Made by a program: the position numbers and the translations under genes
Part shown: positions 45,567 to 54,259 of the stretch, one piece after another
How positions within the stretch are numbered: position 1 is the first letter of the stretch
Layout: each line of letters begins with the position of its first letter
Notes under the pieces: generated by a model
Seen by the model: only the letters and a program-made list of their open reading frames with translations
Database searches by the model: none
What the model was told of the DNA's origin: nothing
NCBI GenBank assembly: GCA_002559145.1
Contig: NTXX01000078.1
Coordinates: forward strand, 71,937 to 135,936
Source: Bacillus sp. AFS006103
GTDB taxonomy: Bacteria > Bacillota > Bacilli > Bacillales > Cytobacillaceae
Length of the DNA stretch: 64,000 nucleotides
Reading direction: 5' to 3'

Positions 45567-45752
45567 ACCCACTTCACGGTTATTAAATTCTCTGCATTTA
45601 GATTCCATATCATCTAACATTGAAATTAAGCGGTCAATATCATCGAGGTCCGTATCCTCTGGATCAATGGCATCGAGCACATCAATGAACATATTTAAGC
45701 GTTGTTTTAAAAAATTGACTTGTGTATTTTTATCTTCAATTGGACTACCCAA
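45555..45752 (-). CDS. SE1561 family small protein
   Basis: 65 residues, acidic: MGSPIEDKNTQVNFLKQRL, then VLDAIDPEDTDLDDIDRLISMLDDMESKC. This matches the SE1561 family of short helical proteins in Bacilli and staphylococci, whose function is unknown. Monocistronic. Confidence 0.85.
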   Translation of the reverse strand: MGSPIEDKNTQVNFLKQRLNMFIDVLDAIDPEDTDLDDIDRLISMLDDMESKCREFNNREVGESV

Positions 45753-45842
45753 GCGGTTTCACTCCTTTTCGTTAACGTTCTCATCCTACCGAAAAATTGA
45801 TACTTTGACAATCAATTAATCGTATTTTGCCCTATTTTTTTA

Positions 45843-45872
45843 AAATAAAAGGACTCCCACAATCAGGAGTCC
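45843..45872 (-). terminator. Terminator of yfkD
   Basis: GGACTCC/GGAGTCC stem followed on minus by TTTTATTTTA. Confidence 0.75.
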
Positions 45873-45885
45873 ATTTATTTTAATT

Positions 45886-46695
45886 TCATCGTGGCCGTTC
45901 AGATGCTGCAAAACCAAAGGAAACATAATCCTGCACTGGGATCCAAGCTCCTATTCCTTGCGAGGTGACATTTTTAATCACGATAAATTTTTTGCTTCCT
46001 TTTAGCATTAGGTATACTTCTCCGTATGTTACTTTACCTTTTTCATTCACACCCGGAGCATAGGCATACAGATAGCCCAAGCGATTTGGCGGGATATTAT
46101 AAATATGGTCATTCTTCGTGCCTGCACCAATAATCGTATCGAATGAAAGGGGAAGATGCGTTTTTTCCATTGCCTTTAATAGCATCATTTTTTTCACATC
46201 TTCGGGATTGGCGATTTTAGCAGTCAGCCCGCCTCTGATAATCTTTTGCGACTCCTGCACATATTTAATTTGATAGGGTGCTTTCCCGCCGCGATTATCA
46301 AAATAATTGGTGTTAATCTTTTGGAACTCCCAATTTGGGGAGGTCTCAGTGGATTCATAATTCAATGGCCACTGCCCCAAGTAGACGATGGCACGATAAC
46401 CAATCGCAAATGGTGTGCTATTAATACTTGATTCATTCAGCATCCGGATTAAATCCGGGTTTTCAATTTTGACTTTTGAAGAATTAATCAACTTCTTCGT
46501 TAAATCACTGGGTTGTAATAATGGCAGGTCCTGGGTCGAATTCGGATAAGTATTTTCCTTCGTAATATTCCGAACTGAAGGCGGGACTTGATATTTCACC
46601 GAGACCTTTTTCACCGGGACCTTGTGGGCGTAGGCAGACGGAATAAAAGTTAACATTAATAGCATGGTGATTAGAACAGAAATATTTCTCTTCAC
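45886..46695 (-). CDS. yfkD: YfkD family exported protein
   Basis: About 269 residues. Signal peptide KRNISVLITMLLMLTFIPSAYA follows a GTG at 46695, chosen because AAGGGAG lies eight bases before it; the ATG at 46713 overlaps that site. The mature part has the YfkD family blocks PPSVRNITKENTYPN, GYRAIVYLGQWPLNYES and YGEVYLMLKGSKKFIVIKNV. Function unknown; conserved in Bacillaceae near chaA. Confidence 0.85.
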   Translation of the reverse strand: MKRNISVLITMLLMLTFIPSAYAHKVPVKKVSVKYQVPPSVRNITKENTYPNSTQDLPLLQPSDLTKKLINSSKVKIENPDLIRMLNESSINSTPFAIGYRAIVYLGQWPLNYESTETSPNWEFQKINTNYFDNRGGKAPYQIKYVQESQKIIRGGLTAKIANPEDVKKMMLLKAMEKTHLPLSFDTIIGAGTKNDHIYNIPPNRLGYLYAYAPGVNEKGKVTYGEVYLMLKGSKKFIVIKNVTSQGIGAWIPVQDYVSFGFAASERPR

Positions 46696-46783
46696 GAGCG
46701 AAACTCCCTTCACTAAATAGCATTAATCAGTCTGCTACTAGTTTTTTCGGAGTTGATATATTTTATCCATCCTAGCAATAATT

Positions 46784-47401
46784 TCAATATTTCGCTTGAA
46801 GACGCACCATTAACTTTTCGAAAAATGGAAAAAATAATTGAATGGTAGGTCCAACCGTAAACGTGATAACTATGGTTCCATATGAAATAGGACCGTTTAG
46901 GAAAAATGCCGGAATTAAGGCGGTAATTTCCCCAATCGTTTTCGCGACCATTAAATTCACATGAAACCGTTCCTTTATCGCTAACATAAAATTATCAATT
47001 GGACTCTGAGGGAACTTGGCCTGAATATAAATAGATGCACCAAATCCAATGATTAAGATCCCTATCAATAACATCCCAATTTTCCCTATCATTTGGTTGA
47101 CTTCAAATAATTCAAAAACAGTACCCAGCCAAAAATCAACCAGTGAACCGATGAAGATAATGGTAAGCAGCGAAAGCAAATCCGGTCTTTTTTTCAATAA
47201 TAAAGACACAACGATGACTAAAACCGCCCCGTCAATCATCACCCATTTCCCTACGGATAACCCAACCTTTTCAGTTAGGCTTACATTTAAGGCATCCCAA
47301 GCACCTACACCGATTTCTGCTACTTTAATTGTCATACAAACACCGAAAGTCATAATTGCTAAACCTAAAATGAAAAATAGAGCTCTAATAAGTAATTTCA
47401 T
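46784..47401 (-). CDS. YitT/YczE-type membrane protein
   Basis: 205 residues with five membrane segments. The motif GVGAWDALNVSLTEKVGLSVGKW in the first loop and FPQSPIDNFMLAIKERF later are typical of the YczE/YyaS/YitT group, which are presumed membrane proteins of unknown transport role. The ATG has a GGAGTG site. It is divergent from the candidate ncRNA that starts at about 47488. Confidence 0.82.
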   Translation of the reverse strand: MKLLIRALFFILGLAIMTFGVCMTIKVAEIGVGAWDALNVSLTEKVGLSVGKWVMIDGAVLVIVVSLLLKKRPDLLSLLTIIFIGSLVDFWLGTVFELFEVNQMIGKIGMLLIGILIIGFGASIYIQAKFPQSPIDNFMLAIKERFHVNLMVAKTIGEITALIPAFFLNGPISYGTIVITFTVGPTIQLFFPFFEKLMVRLQAKY

Positions 47402-47452
47402 GTGTCACTCCTTTATTTTTGAAAAAGTAACATAAATGTAATAATCAGAACA

Positions 47453-47481
47453 TTTACAAAATTTTAATTTTAATTTATAAT
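47453..47481 (+). promoter_or_regulatory. Strong sigma-A-like promoter on plus strand
   Basis: TTTACA (47453-47458), exact 17-base spacer, TATAAT (47476-47481). No coding gene follows on this strand before the terminator at 47740. Confidence 0.65.
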
Positions 47482-47487
47482 AAACTT

Positions 47488-47780
47488 AATCTATCAAGTT
47501 AGGAGGGCCGTACTCAATTCGCTTACCATTAACCTATTTATTCATAAGGAGGTTGGGATTCCCGTCTTATATGAGATTCAACACTCGTGTTCATGTATCT
47601 AAATTAACATGAAGGATGGTGATTGATGGCCTAGAGAAAAGCGATTGATACTTAACCCTACAAAAAGCTATTTTACATTATATCACACGTCAAGTGATTT
47701 ACTCTGTATATGAAGGAATTTAACATGTTAAAGTTCAAAAGAGACTCCAAGCCATCAGTGGGCTTAGAGTCTCTTTTTTG
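47488..47780 (+). ncRNA. Candidate orphan non-coding RNA (about 290 nt)
   Basis: Bounded by the strong promoter at 47453-47481 and the terminator at 47740-47780, in the gap between divergent yitT-like and convergent chaA genes. It has no reading frame longer than about 13 codons after a ribosome site, though AAGGAGG (about 47546) and GGAGGG motifs occur, so a leader-peptide-like or tiny-protein role is also possible. The arms TTCATGT/ACATGAA can pair. It matches no RNA family that I recognise. Confidence 0.45.
47740..47780. terminator. Strong terminator between ncRNA candidate and chaA
   Basis: AGAGACTCCAAGCC/GGGCTTAGAGTCTCT stem followed by TTTTTT on plus; the same stem closes chaA on minus. 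Confidence 0.85.
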
Positions 47781-47784
47781 TGAA

Positions 47785-48840
47785 TTAGAGTAAGTAAAAG
47801 CCGATTCCCATAATCAAATAGGCAGCCAATAAAGTTAACCCTTCAAACCAATTGGATTCTCCGTCGTTGGAGATGACTACCATTAGAAGGACGGATGAAA
47901 CCATTGCAATTAATTCCTGCCAGCTAAATAGAAGCGGCATCGTGGTTTCAAAGAATAGAGAAATAAGGACAAGTACGGGTAAAACAAACATGGCCACTTG
48001 CAAGGTAGATCCAATCGCGATTTCAACCGCAATATCCATTTTGTTTTTAAAGGCCATGACAATCGCCGAGGCATGTTCTGCTGCATTACCAACAATCGCC
48101 ACGATAATTACACCAATAAACAATTCAGACCAACCGAGCGTCTCTCCAACATACTCAAAGGTATGGACAAGGTGTTCAGAAATGTACGCAACTGCTATTG
48201 TGGCCACAAAAAGGACAGCAATCGCCTTCCCTTTACTCCATTCCGGTTCTTCTTCCTCATGTACCGGTTTTTCATTCCCGTGCTGATACACACCTCGATG
48301 GGTTACCAGTTTAAAGAATAAAGCAGCCAGATAAAGGATAATCAGAATGATTGAAATTCCGATACTTAACGAAAGAGTTTTCGTTTCATTCATATTCATC
48401 GAAAAAACTTCTGGAATGACAAAAGCAATAATAACAGCAAACATAAGCAGTCCCGAATTGTGTCGTGCATCGTATACATTAAAGGATTGTCGCTTAAATT
48501 TTATGCCTCCAATAAAAAAAGACAGCCCTGCTACAAGGAGTAAGTTTCCGAGCACGGAACCCGTTAATGAGGCTAGCACAATGCCAATAAGTCCGGCCTT
48601 CAATGAAAAGATAGAAATAATAAGCTCTACCGCATTACCAAAGGTGGCATTTAATAGTCCTCCAATTCGCGGACCGGCCACGATGGCAAGACTCTCTGTT
48701 GCCCTCCCCATAAAACTGGCTAATGCTACAATCGTTAAACAATAAATGATAAATAAAATGATATTAGACCAATGCATAAGTGATCCAATCACTGAAAGTG
48801 GCACCCCAATAAGTGTCATAAGCATAAAAATCCTGTTCAC
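47785..48840 (-). CDS. chaA: Calcium/proton exchanger (CaCA family), ChaA/YfkE
   Basis: Cytoplasmic-membrane Ca2+/H+ antiporter, about 351 residues and 11 membrane helices. The two inverted alpha repeats carry GNAVELIISIFSL and GNAAEHASAIVMAF (catalytic Glu residues); an acidic loop VHEEEEPEW lies between the halves. A GTG at 48840 with GGAGGG six bases upstream gives the family's usual length (351 residues, as in B. subtilis); the frame to 48894 adds a stretch with no homology. Confidence 0.9.
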   Translation of the reverse strand: MNRIFMLMTLIGVPLSVIGSLMHWSNIILFIIYCLTIVALASFMGRATESLAIVAGPRIGGLLNATFGNAVELIISIFSLKAGLIGIVLASLTGSVLGNLLLVAGLSFFIGGIKFKRQSFNVYDARHNSGLLMFAVIIAFVIPEVFSMNMNETKTLSLSIGISIILIILYLAALFFKLVTHRGVYQHGNEKPVHEEEEPEWSKGKAIAVLFVATIAVAYISEHLVHTFEYVGETLGWSELFIGVIIVAIVGNAAEHASAIVMAFKNKMDIAVEIAIGSTLQVAMFVLPVLVLISLFFETTMPLLFSWQELIAMVSSVLLMVVISNDGESNWFEGLTLLAAYLIMGIGFYLL

Positions 48841-49037
48841 TGTATTCCCTCCATAATCTATATGTAATTGTTTAACATCTCTACCTATCATCACTTTTCC
48901 TTTTGTTCCTTAATTTACCTAAAAGATCTACAAATGTCTAGGTAAGAATTTTCGCTTGCAAATGGAAGTTTTTCTCGTTACCATCATTTAGGAAGTACTA
49001 AAAATAATGAATGACCTTACAGAATTGAGGAAGTTCT

Positions 49038-50216
49038 ATGAATAAAAATAACCATCGTTTCTGGATTTTGGTTAGCATCGTGGCTATTTCCGGTTTTTCG
49101 CAAGGAATGCTGTTACCGCTTATTGCAGTCATTTTTGAGAAAAGTGGCATCTCTCCTTCATTAAACGGTTTAAATGCTACAGCACTCTATATCGGAATTT
49201 TACTCGTGTCCCCTTTTATGGAAATGCCGCTCCGAAAATACGGGTATAAACCAGTGATTATCTATGGGGGCGCGCTTGTCATTGTCTCACTCGCTTTGTT
49301 TCCATTATGGAAGACCTTTTGGTTTTGGTTTGCTCTAAGGTTGCTGATCGGCATTGGCGACCATTCCCTCCATTTTGCCACACAAACGTGGATCACTTCC
49401 TCTTCTCCGGCTGCCAGAAGGGGACGAAACATTTCTCTATATGGCCTGTTTTTTGGGATTGGTTTTGCCTCTGGTCCACTAATGACACCATTAGTAAACG
49501 TAAATCAATCGCTGCCCTTTATTGTCTCCTCGATTTTATGTTTTATTGGCTGGGTGTTTGTTTTTACTCTTAAAAATGAACTTCCTGAACAGGAAGCTGG
49601 TATCAATTCATTTTTAGCAACGATTAAACAGTTTAGAAAGGCATTAAAATATGGATGGGTTGCTTTCTTGCCGCCATTTTCATACGGCTTCTTAGAATCC
49701 TCCTTAAACGGCAGTTTTCCAGTCTATGCATTAAGAATGGGGTTAGACGTATCCAGTGTTTCCATGGTGCTATCGGCTTTTGCCGTTGGCAGTATTATAA
49801 CCCAACTGCCATTAGGGATCATTAGTGATAAGTATGGGCGCAAAAATCTCTTAATGACTATTCTTTTTTTGGGATTTTTCAGCTTTACAGCTGCCAGCTT
49901 CCTGGAACACTCCTTTGTTGGGCTATTTGTAGCTTTTCTCATTTCTGGGATGATAGTCGGTTCTACCTTCTCGCTCGGTATTAGCTACATGACCGATTTG
50001 GTTCCAAAGAACCTTCTTCCAACAGGAAATTTACTTTGTGGAATCTTTTTTAGTCTGGGGTCTTTAAGTGGACCTATCATTGGGGGATTATTCATTAAAT
50101 TCTCTGAAAATGTGAGTTTCTTCTATATCATTAGCACAATGCTTTTAGCCTTATCTATCATCATATTTGCTTTTGGAAAAAAGACTTTTTTGGCTTTCGA
50201 ACAACAAAAATCTTAA
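49038..50216 (+). CDS. yfkF: MFS transporter, YfkF-like
   Basis: 392 residues, 12 membrane helices. Contains the MFS loop motif GIISDKYGRKNLLMT between helices 8 and 9 and RLLIGIGDHSLHFATQTWI near helix 4. Putative drug or metabolite efflux; substrate unknown. It is divergent from chaA, the same arrangement of transporter genes as the B. subtilis yfkE-yfkF neighbourhood. Followed by a terminator at 50299. Confidence 0.8.
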   Translation: MNKNNHRFWILVSIVAISGFSQGMLLPLIAVIFEKSGISPSLNGLNATALYIGILLVSPFMEMPLRKYGYKPVIIYGGALVIVSLALFPLWKTFWFWFALRLLIGIGDHSLHFATQTWITSSSPAARRGRNISLYGLFFGIGFASGPLMTPLVNVNQSLPFIVSSILCFIGWVFVFTLKNELPEQEAGINSFLATIKQFRKALKYGWVAFLPPFSYGFLESSLNGSFPVYALRMGLDVSSVSMVLSAFAVGSIITQLPLGIISDKYGRKNLLMTILFLGFFSFTAASFLEHSFVGLFVAFLISGMIVGSTFSLGISYMTDLVPKNLLPTGNLLCGIFFSLGSLSGPIIGGLFIKFSENVSFFYIISTMLLALSIIIFAFGKKTFLAFEQQKS

Positions 50217-50298
50217 TCCATATTGTGGAGCAAATTCATATCCTAAGCATAAAATATGTGGTAAGATAAAGGAAAATAAAGTGAAATTTAAGAATGTT

Positions 50299-50334
50299 GC
50301 TGTCATCTCTATGATGACAGCTTTCGTGTTTTTT
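50299..50334 (+). terminator. Terminator of the yfkF-like gene
   Basis: GCTGTCATC/GATGACAGC stem followed by TTTCGTGTTTTTT. Confidence 0.85.
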
Positions 50335-50341
50335 AAGGGGA

Positions 50342-50370
50342 TTGACTTTGATTATTCTTATCAATTAGAT
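50342..50370 (+). promoter_or_regulatory. zosA: zosA promoter with palindrome in the spacer
   Basis: TTGACT (-35, 50342-50347) and TTAGAT (-10, 50365-50370) are exactly 17 bases apart. The spacer is TTGATTATTCTTATCAA, a near palindrome in the place where a repressor would bind. It resembles Fur-family operators (PerR: TTATAATNATTATAA) only partly. Confidence 0.55.
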
Positions 50371-50389
50371 CATGGGGAGGGGAGATTCA

Positions 50390-52303
50390 TTGAATACCGA
50401 AGCAAAGACTCTAACAAAGAGTATAAACAAAGTGGGTTTCTTAGAAAAAATCAAACCGCACGCAGAATTAATTGCGGCTGGTTTAAGTGGTGGATTTATT
50501 GCGGCTGGCTGGATTTTTGATAAGTATGGAAATGGTGCGGATTCAATCATTGCTTACCTTCTAGCATTTGTTATTGGTGGATTTGCGAAGGCAAAAGAGG
50601 GGATTGAAGCCACCTATGAAAATAAAGAATTAAATGTAGAAATGTTAATGATTTTTGCTGCCATTGGATCTGCCATTATTGGTTATTGGACAGAAGGTGC
50701 TGTGCTTATTTTCATTTTTGCTGTAAGCGGAGCATTAGAGACCTACACCATGAATAAAAGCCACAAGGAGATTTCTTCTTTAATGAAGCTTCAGCCTGAA
50801 GAAGCCTTACTAATCTCAAGTGGTTATGAAAAAAAAGTGCCGGTTTCCGTGCTTAGTGTCGGGGATTTAATTCTAATTAAACCCGGGGAACGAGTCCCAT
50901 CAGATGGCCTCATCATCAAAGGACAAACGAATATCGATGAAGCGGCGATAACTGGCGAGTCCATGCCTGTCTCAAAAGGAACAGAAGAAACTGTATTTGC
51001 CGGAACGGTTAACATGACTGGCTCCATTACAGTCGAAGTCACAAAAGAAAGTCATGATACCCTTTTTCATAAAATTATTGAACTCGTTCAATCTGCTCAA
51101 AGTGAGAAATCTCCCAGCCAGCAGTTTATTGAACGTTTTGAAGGAACCTATGTAAAAGTGGTTCTATCAGTTGTGTTATTGATGTTCTTCCTTCCACACT
51201 TTATATTAGGCTGGAGCTGGCAAGAATCCTTTTACAGGGCAATGATTTTATTAGTGGTTGCATCCCCGTGTGCCCTTGTTGCTTCCATTATGCCAGCCAC
51301 TTTATCTGCTATCTCTAATGGGGCGAGACATGGGATATTGGTTAAGGGCGGGGTTCACCTTGAAAATTTAAGCCATCTCGGGGCCATTGCTTTTGACAAA
51401 ACAGGAACACTGACTAAAGGGAAACCGGAAGTAACTGAAGTGATTGTTAAAGAAGGACTTGATAAAAACGATCTGATTTGGAAAGCAGCTTCAATTGAAA
51501 GCCATTCGAATCACCCGCTCGCGAATGCAATTGTAAATTATGTAAAATCGAACATCAACAAGGAACTACTTTATCCAGAAAGCCTTGAGGATGTACCTGG
51601 CTGGGGTGTTCGAGCGACCATTAACGGGGAACAGTGGAAAATTGGAAAAGCTGCCTTTGTTGACAGTGAACATGTTGATACATTTGCCGAAGGTAGGGCA
51701 AAGGAGCTTGCAGGTCTTGGCAATACACTTGTGTTTATTGAAATAAATGGTGAACTGAGCGCGATTATTGCCATGAAGGATGTCGTTCGTGAGGAAACAA
51801 AGCTTGCCATTGACCATTTAAAGAAGCAAGGTATCCGTACCATTATGCTGACAGGTGATAGTGAGAAAACAGCTCAAGCAATTGCCTCTGAAAGCCATGT
51901 CGATGAATTTTTCGCGGAATGCTTACCAGAGGTCAAAGTCGAAAAACTTAAGAATTTGAAAACAAAGTATACAACAGTGGCCATGGTTGGTGATGGGATT
52001 AATGATGCACCTGCATTGGCAATTGCTAATGTCGGTATTGCCATGGGCGGTGGTACGGATGTTGCTCTTGAGACTGCTGATATTGTCCTAATGAAGAATG
52101 ACTTGCCGCGAATTGCCGAAGCGATAGATCTTTCGAAGCGTATGAATAGAATTATTAAACAAAATGTTATTTTTTCGATCACCATTATCATGCTCTTGAT
52201 TTCATCCAATTTCTTTCAGATACTCGATTTACCCTATGGAGTAATCGGTCATGAAGGCAGTACTATATTAGTTATTCTAAATAGCTTAAGATTATTAAAA
52301 TAA
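50390..52303 (+). CDS. zosA: Zinc-transporting P1B-type ATPase ZosA
   Basis: Membrane metal-ion ATPase, 637 residues, the exact length of B. subtilis ZosA. Motifs: TGES actuator loop (AITGESMPVSKG), metal site VASPCALVASIMPATLSAI, phosphorylation site AFDKTGTLTKG, ATP-binding HP dipeptide (SNHPLA), GDGINDAPAL hinge and the typical end IGHEGSTILVILNSLRLLK. No N-terminal heavy-metal domain. The start is TTG at 50390 with GGGGAGGGGAG before it; the upstream ATG at 50372 lies inside that site. B. subtilis zosA imports zinc and is controlled by PerR under peroxide stress. Confidence 0.88.
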   Translation: MNTEAKTLTKSINKVGFLEKIKPHAELIAAGLSGGFIAAGWIFDKYGNGADSIIAYLLAFVIGGFAKAKEGIEATYENKELNVEMLMIFAAIGSAIIGYWTEGAVLIFIFAVSGALETYTMNKSHKEISSLMKLQPEEALLISSGYEKKVPVSVLSVGDLILIKPGERVPSDGLIIKGQTNIDEAAITGESMPVSKGTEETVFAGTVNMTGSITVEVTKESHDTLFHKIIELVQSAQSEKSPSQQFIERFEGTYVKVVLSVVLLMFFLPHFILGWSWQESFYRAMILLVVASPCALVASIMPATLSAISNGARHGILVKGGVHLENLSHLGAIAFDKTGTLTKGKPEVTEVIVKEGLDKNDLIWKAASIESHSNHPLANAIVNYVKSNINKELLYPESLEDVPGWGVRATINGEQWKIGKAAFVDSEHVDTFAEGRAKELAGLGNTLVFIEINGELSAIIAMKDVVREETKLAIDHLKKQGIRTIMLTGDSEKTAQAIASESHVDEFFAECLPEVKVEKLKNLKTKYTTVAMVGDGINDAPALAIANVGIAMGGGTDVALETADIVLMKNDLPRIAEAIDLSKRMNRIIKQNVIFSITIIMLLISSNFFQILDLPYGVIGHEGSTILVILNSLRLLK

Positions 52304-52315
52304 ACAGTAAGAAGA

Positions 52316-52343
52316 CCGGATGGAAATCATCCGGCCTTTTTTT
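52316..52343 (+). terminator. Terminator of zosA
   Basis: CCGGATG/CATCCGG stem followed by CCTTTTTTT. Confidence 0.85.
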
Positions 52344-52360
52344 ATATGGGTTGTAACCCA

Positions 52361-52465
52361 TTAGTGATAGCCATTTGAGCCGTTCGCAGAACCGGAAGTT
52401 TTATTTCCTTTACTTCCTTTACCTTTTTGTTTTGTACCGCCATCTTTTTTAGTCTTCTTTGTCAT
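52361..52465 (-). CDS. 34-residue Lys/Gly-rich small protein
   Basis: MTKKTKKDGGTKQKGKGSKG, then Asn/Ser/Gly-rich to a YH end. GGAGG lies eight bases before the ATG. Low-complexity and strongly basic, like several minor small spore or nucleic-acid-binding proteins of Bacillus, but no family is recognised. Not listed by ordinary gene finders because of its size. Confidence 0.55.
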   Translation of the reverse strand: MTKKTKKDGGTKQKGKGSKGNKTSGSANGSNGYH

Positions 52466-52545
52466 GTTAGTGACCTCCTTGAAGTTAAATTAATTAGCCT
52501 TCTATCTTAGTTTGAACAGATGGGCTATTTTCATGAAGGTAACTA

Positions 52546-53382
52546 TTAGCAGTTTTTACGGCTTTTTTCACTATAAAAGGCATTAATTTCTCCACCTAAA
52601 ATAATAATAAATGCCGAAATGTACAACCAAACCATTAAGACAATGATTGCTCCAATACTGCCATAGGTTAGAGAATAATTACTGATATTTCCCACATAAA
52701 ATGTTAAGCCTAGCGAGGAAATAATCCATCCAATGGTTGCAAAAGCGGCCCCCGGAAAAGCACTACGGCATTTTAATTTTACATTCGGTGCAATCCAATA
52801 CAATCCTGTGAAAATAAGGAACAAAATAATCGCACTAACCAGCCTGCTAAGCGTATCCCACAACTTAATAAATTCAGTGGTGTAGCCCATTCGAGAAAAT
52901 AAAAATAGACCTATTTCTCTGCCGAATATCGGAAGAATAATCGCGAGAATTAGAACCAAAATCATTCCAAAGGTTAATAGAATAGCCATTCCTCTAGAAA
53001 CAATAAATGAGCGGCTTTCTTTGACATTGTATGCCTTATTAAATGCCTTTACAATGGCCTCGATTCCGTTTGACGCCGACCAAATCGTACCGATGATCCC
53101 GAACGAAAGCAGCCCGCCATTCCGGTCGTTCATAATATCATGGACATTTTTCTCAATAAGGTCCATTGCCTCCACTGGTGCAAAATCTCTAATTAGCCCC
53201 AGCATATCTTGATGTGGTATCGGAATATAAGGCAGAAGTGTAAATAGAACAATCAGGAGCGGAAATAAGGACAAAAGAAAGTAATAGGCCAACTGTGCAC
53301 TTAATCCAGGAAGATCATCTTCATCGATCCTATGCCAAAGTAATTTAAGTAAAGATGAGCGGACATTCCCCGCCTTTTCCAT
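52546..53382 (-). CDS. YihY/BrkB family membrane protein
   Basis: About 278 residues, six membrane helices. Typical blocks: LSAQLAYYFLLSLFPLLIVLFTLLPY, GTIWSASNGIEAIVKAFNKAYNV and GAAFATIGWIISSLG...YGSIGAIIVLMVWLYISAFIIILGGEIN. The start at 53382 has GGAGG six bases before it. Corresponds to yfkH of the B. subtilis neighbourhood. Function unknown. Follows the YtxH-like gene by 14 bases, so both are one operon. Confidence 0.88.
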   Translation of the reverse strand: MEKAGNVRSSLLKLLWHRIDEDDLPGLSAQLAYYFLLSLFPLLIVLFTLLPYIPIPHQDMLGLIRDFAPVEAMDLIEKNVHDIMNDRNGGLLSFGIIGTIWSASNGIEAIVKAFNKAYNVKESRSFIVSRGMAILLTFGMILVLILAIILPIFGREIGLFLFSRMGYTTEFIKLWDTLSRLVSAIILFLIFTGLYWIAPNVKLKCRSAFPGAAFATIGWIISSLGLTFYVGNISNYSLTYGSIGAIIVLMVWLYISAFIIILGGEINAFYSEKSRKNC

Positions 53383-53395
53383 TTCCATCCTCCTT

Positions 53396-53767
53396 TTAAT
53401 GAATTTTTTCTTCTTCTCCTACCACTTCTGCTAATAGGAGCTCTTCGTCACTTTTTGTGAAGGTATCCTTCGTTTCTTTCAAAATGTCAGTTACTTGAGG
53501 GGTTATTTCACGGAATTCCTCCACTTTATCTGTTATGTAAGAGATGTCTTCACTAACCTGCTTAACGGTCGTCTTTAATTTCTCTGCCGCCTCCTTTACC
53601 TTTTCAGTTACCTCTCCGGGATTTTTCAGAACATAGGTCACCTTACTAGTAGTTTTTTGTACGTTCTCACACATCACTTCACGTGTTTGTTTATCTAAAA
53701 GGCTAATGGCCCCTCCGGCAAGTGCCCCGAGTAACATTCCGCGCCAAAATTGATTTTTCTTTGTCAT
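53396..53767 (-). CDS. YtxH domain-containing protein
   Basis: About 123 residues from the ATG at 53767 (AAAGGAG upstream). One short hydrophobic N-terminal segment GMLLGALAGGAISLL with the YtxH-type glycine pattern, then a long coiled coil rich in Lys, Glu and Thr. YtxH-type proteins are stress-related membrane-anchored proteins without known activity. First gene of the operon with the BrkB-like gene; the analogous B. subtilis gene is yfkI. Confidence 0.8.
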   Translation of the reverse strand: MTKKNQFWRGMLLGALAGGAISLLDKQTREVMCENVQKTTSKVTYVLKNPGEVTEKVKEAAEKLKTTVKQVSEDISYITDKVEEFREITPQVTDILKETKDTFTKSDEELLLAEVVGEEEKIH

Positions 53768-53996
53768 GTTAACGTCTCCTTTAATCATTATTATTATCAT
53801 TTAATTACCACATGAAAAAAATACCAAACTTCCTCTTTCATTTATTTTGCTTCATAGCGGATTTCGACGCAAGTCCAGTTGATACTTTTATCCACTTTTT
53901 TGGCTAAACTAATTGAAGTCATTCAAGAAAGTTTATATTGACATATATTTTTCAACATGAAAAGATGAATATATTAATTCGAAAAGGGTGACCGAA

Positions 53997-54221
53997 ATGA
54001 ATTTATCTGAAAAATCGATTGAGAATGTTGAATATATGATTGAACAAATAAAGGAAAAACTTAAGGTCCTAAACCTTGGTGCCATAAAACCTTCTCATTT
54101 TGATGAAGAAATGTACGAGGAATTAAAAGAGATATATGACATGGTACTTAGAAAGAATTCATTTAGTCCCAATGAAATGCAGGCATTAGTGGAAGAATTG
54201 GGAAGCCTTCGAAAAAAATAA
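53997..54221 (+). CDS. yfkK: UPF0435/DUF1128 family protein YfkK
   Basis: 74 residues from the ATG at 53997 (AAAGGGTG six bases before it). Matches UPF0435: MNLSEKSIENVEYMIEQIKEKL and the FDEEMYEELKEIYDMV block. A small helical protein of unknown function conserved in Bacilli. Divergent from the YtxH operon. Confidence 0.88.
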   Translation: MNLSEKSIENVEYMIEQIKEKLKVLNLGAIKPSHFDEEMYEELKEIYDMVLRKNSFSPNEMQALVEELGSLRKK

Positions 54222-54225
54222 GTCA

Positions 54226-54259
54226 AAAACCCGTTATTCCACATAACGGGTTTATTTTT
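54226..54259. terminator. Bidirectional terminator between yfkK and map
   Basis: AACCCGTTAT/ATAACGGGTT stem with T-rich tail on plus and A-run before it, giving T-run on minus. Confidence 0.85.
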
